Shown in pieces: positions 5,104-5,500 of a stretch of DNA of 5,500 nt. Position 1 is the stretch's first letter, and the number at the start of each line of letters is the position of its first letter. The translations under genes and the position numbers were made by a program. Source of the DNA: Methanosarcinaceae archaeon (GTDB lineage Archaea > Halobacteriota > Methanosarcinia > Methanosarcinales > Methanosarcinaceae); the NCBI GenBank assembly GCA_030609665.1, contig JAUWBW010000133.1, forward strand, positions 1-5,500, given 5' to 3'. Below the pieces are notes generated by a model. That model made no database searches, was not told where the DNA came from, and was given only the letters and a program-made list of their open reading frames with translations.

Positions 5104-5500
5104 TCAAGCCTCCATGTTTGTAATTGTTGCACCGCTGTTGTTCGCACGTGTGATAATGGCACTGCCGCCAATGGTCTCATCCAGCATGTCCTGCACATCC
5201 TTTTGTATCTTCTTACCTTGTGTTTTGCTGTCAACAAACCCGTACACTGCCGGTCCAAAGGAACTCATGCCTGCGCCATAGGTACCGCTGTCCTGCATAA
5301 ACTCAATAATATCCCTGACTGACTGCGGCTGGAGGTCAACCTCAAGTTTCTTGAACCCCACGGTCTGGATATGGTTCACCGCGCATCCAAAACTTTCAAT
5401 GTCGCCTTCCATGATCGCAGGCATCATCTGCATCAGGATTGTGTGTGAAACATCCTGTACCTCACGCAGTGGGATTGGGCATTCCTGCTTGAATATATTC
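5104..5500 (-). CDS. Beta-ribofuranosylaminobenzene 5'-phosphate (beta-RFAP) synthase, C-terminal part
   Basis: This enzyme joins 4-hydroxybenzoate or 4-aminobenzoate to PRPP, the first committed step of tetrahydromethanopterin synthesis in methanogens. It belongs to the GHMP kinase superfamily. Only the last 131 residues are in the window; the frame stays open through the right edge. Recognisable blocks are NIFKQECPIPLREV near the edge, then MQMMPAIMEGDIESFGCAVN, VGFKKLEVDLQPQSVRDII and GTYGAGMSSFGPAVYGFVDS, the last being the C-terminal GHMP glycine-rich motif. The reading ends in NMEA-TGA. Its last codons carry the GGAGG ribosome site of nop5, and only one base separates stop and next start, so the two genes are probably translationally coupled. 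The window does not show the operon promoter. Confidence 0.9.
   Translation of the reverse strand, partial: NIFKQECPIPLREVQDVSHTILMQMMPAIMEGDIESFGCAVNHIQTVGFKKLEVDLQPQSVRDIIEFMQDSGTYGAGMSSFGPAVYGFVDSKTQGKKIQKDVQDMLDETIGGSAIITRANNSGATITNMEA
5109..5113 (-). promoter_or_regulatory. Ribosome binding site that fixes the nop5 TTG start
   Basis: On the minus strand GGAGG is followed by CTTGAT and then the TTG codon, a 6-base spacer. The motif overlaps the final ATG-GAG-GCT-TGA codons of beta-RFAP synthase. No in-frame ATG or GTG in the neighbourhood has a comparable site, which makes TTG the supported start. Confidence 0.8.

Overview
The window looks like a piece of a methanogenic or methanotrophic euryarchaeal chromosome, most likely from the Methanosarcinales/Methanomicrobia. 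Three things point there: an archaeal-type CTP-dependent riboflavin kinase with an N-terminal helix-turn-helix, a beta-RFAP synthase (first committed step of methanopterin synthesis), and an adjacent pair encoding the box C/D RNP proteins Nop5 and fibrillarin. TATA-like promoters and GGAGG/GAGGT ribosome binding sites are archaeal in style. The species cannot be fixed from the sequence. All supported protein genes lie on the minus strand, so transcription runs from right to left.

Right part (5500 to 3378): a tight core operon. The C-terminal part of beta-RFAP synthase ends one base before a TTG-initiated nop5. The nop5 stop codon directly abuts the flpA (fibrillarin) start. Together the last two make the scaffold and methyltransferase of the RNA-guided 2'-O-methylation complex.

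Middle (3377 to 2383): a short promoter region with a good TATA box, then two unrecognised genes 18 bases apart. The first is a 62-residue protein. The second is a 212-residue, mostly helical protein with one C-terminal membrane anchor and an R-x4-H motif.

Gene-poor stretch (2382 to 1906): about 480 bases rich in symmetrical DNA. It holds a perfect 26-bp palindrome, an 18-bp alternating purine-pyrimidine palindrome with a tandem decamer, a plus-strand remnant of a winged-helix domain, a looser inverted repeat, and two related 33-bp palindromes that bracket the probable TATA box of the next gene.

Left part (1905 to 1): a 472-residue archaeal ATPase with a C-terminal nuclease-like domain, then the first 122 residues of riboflavin kinase. 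The stretch between the two core blocks (about 487 to 3250) is more AT-rich and looks like an accessory insertion. The most interesting signals are the twin operators around a probably leaderless ATPase gene and the small-protein/tail-anchored-protein pair.
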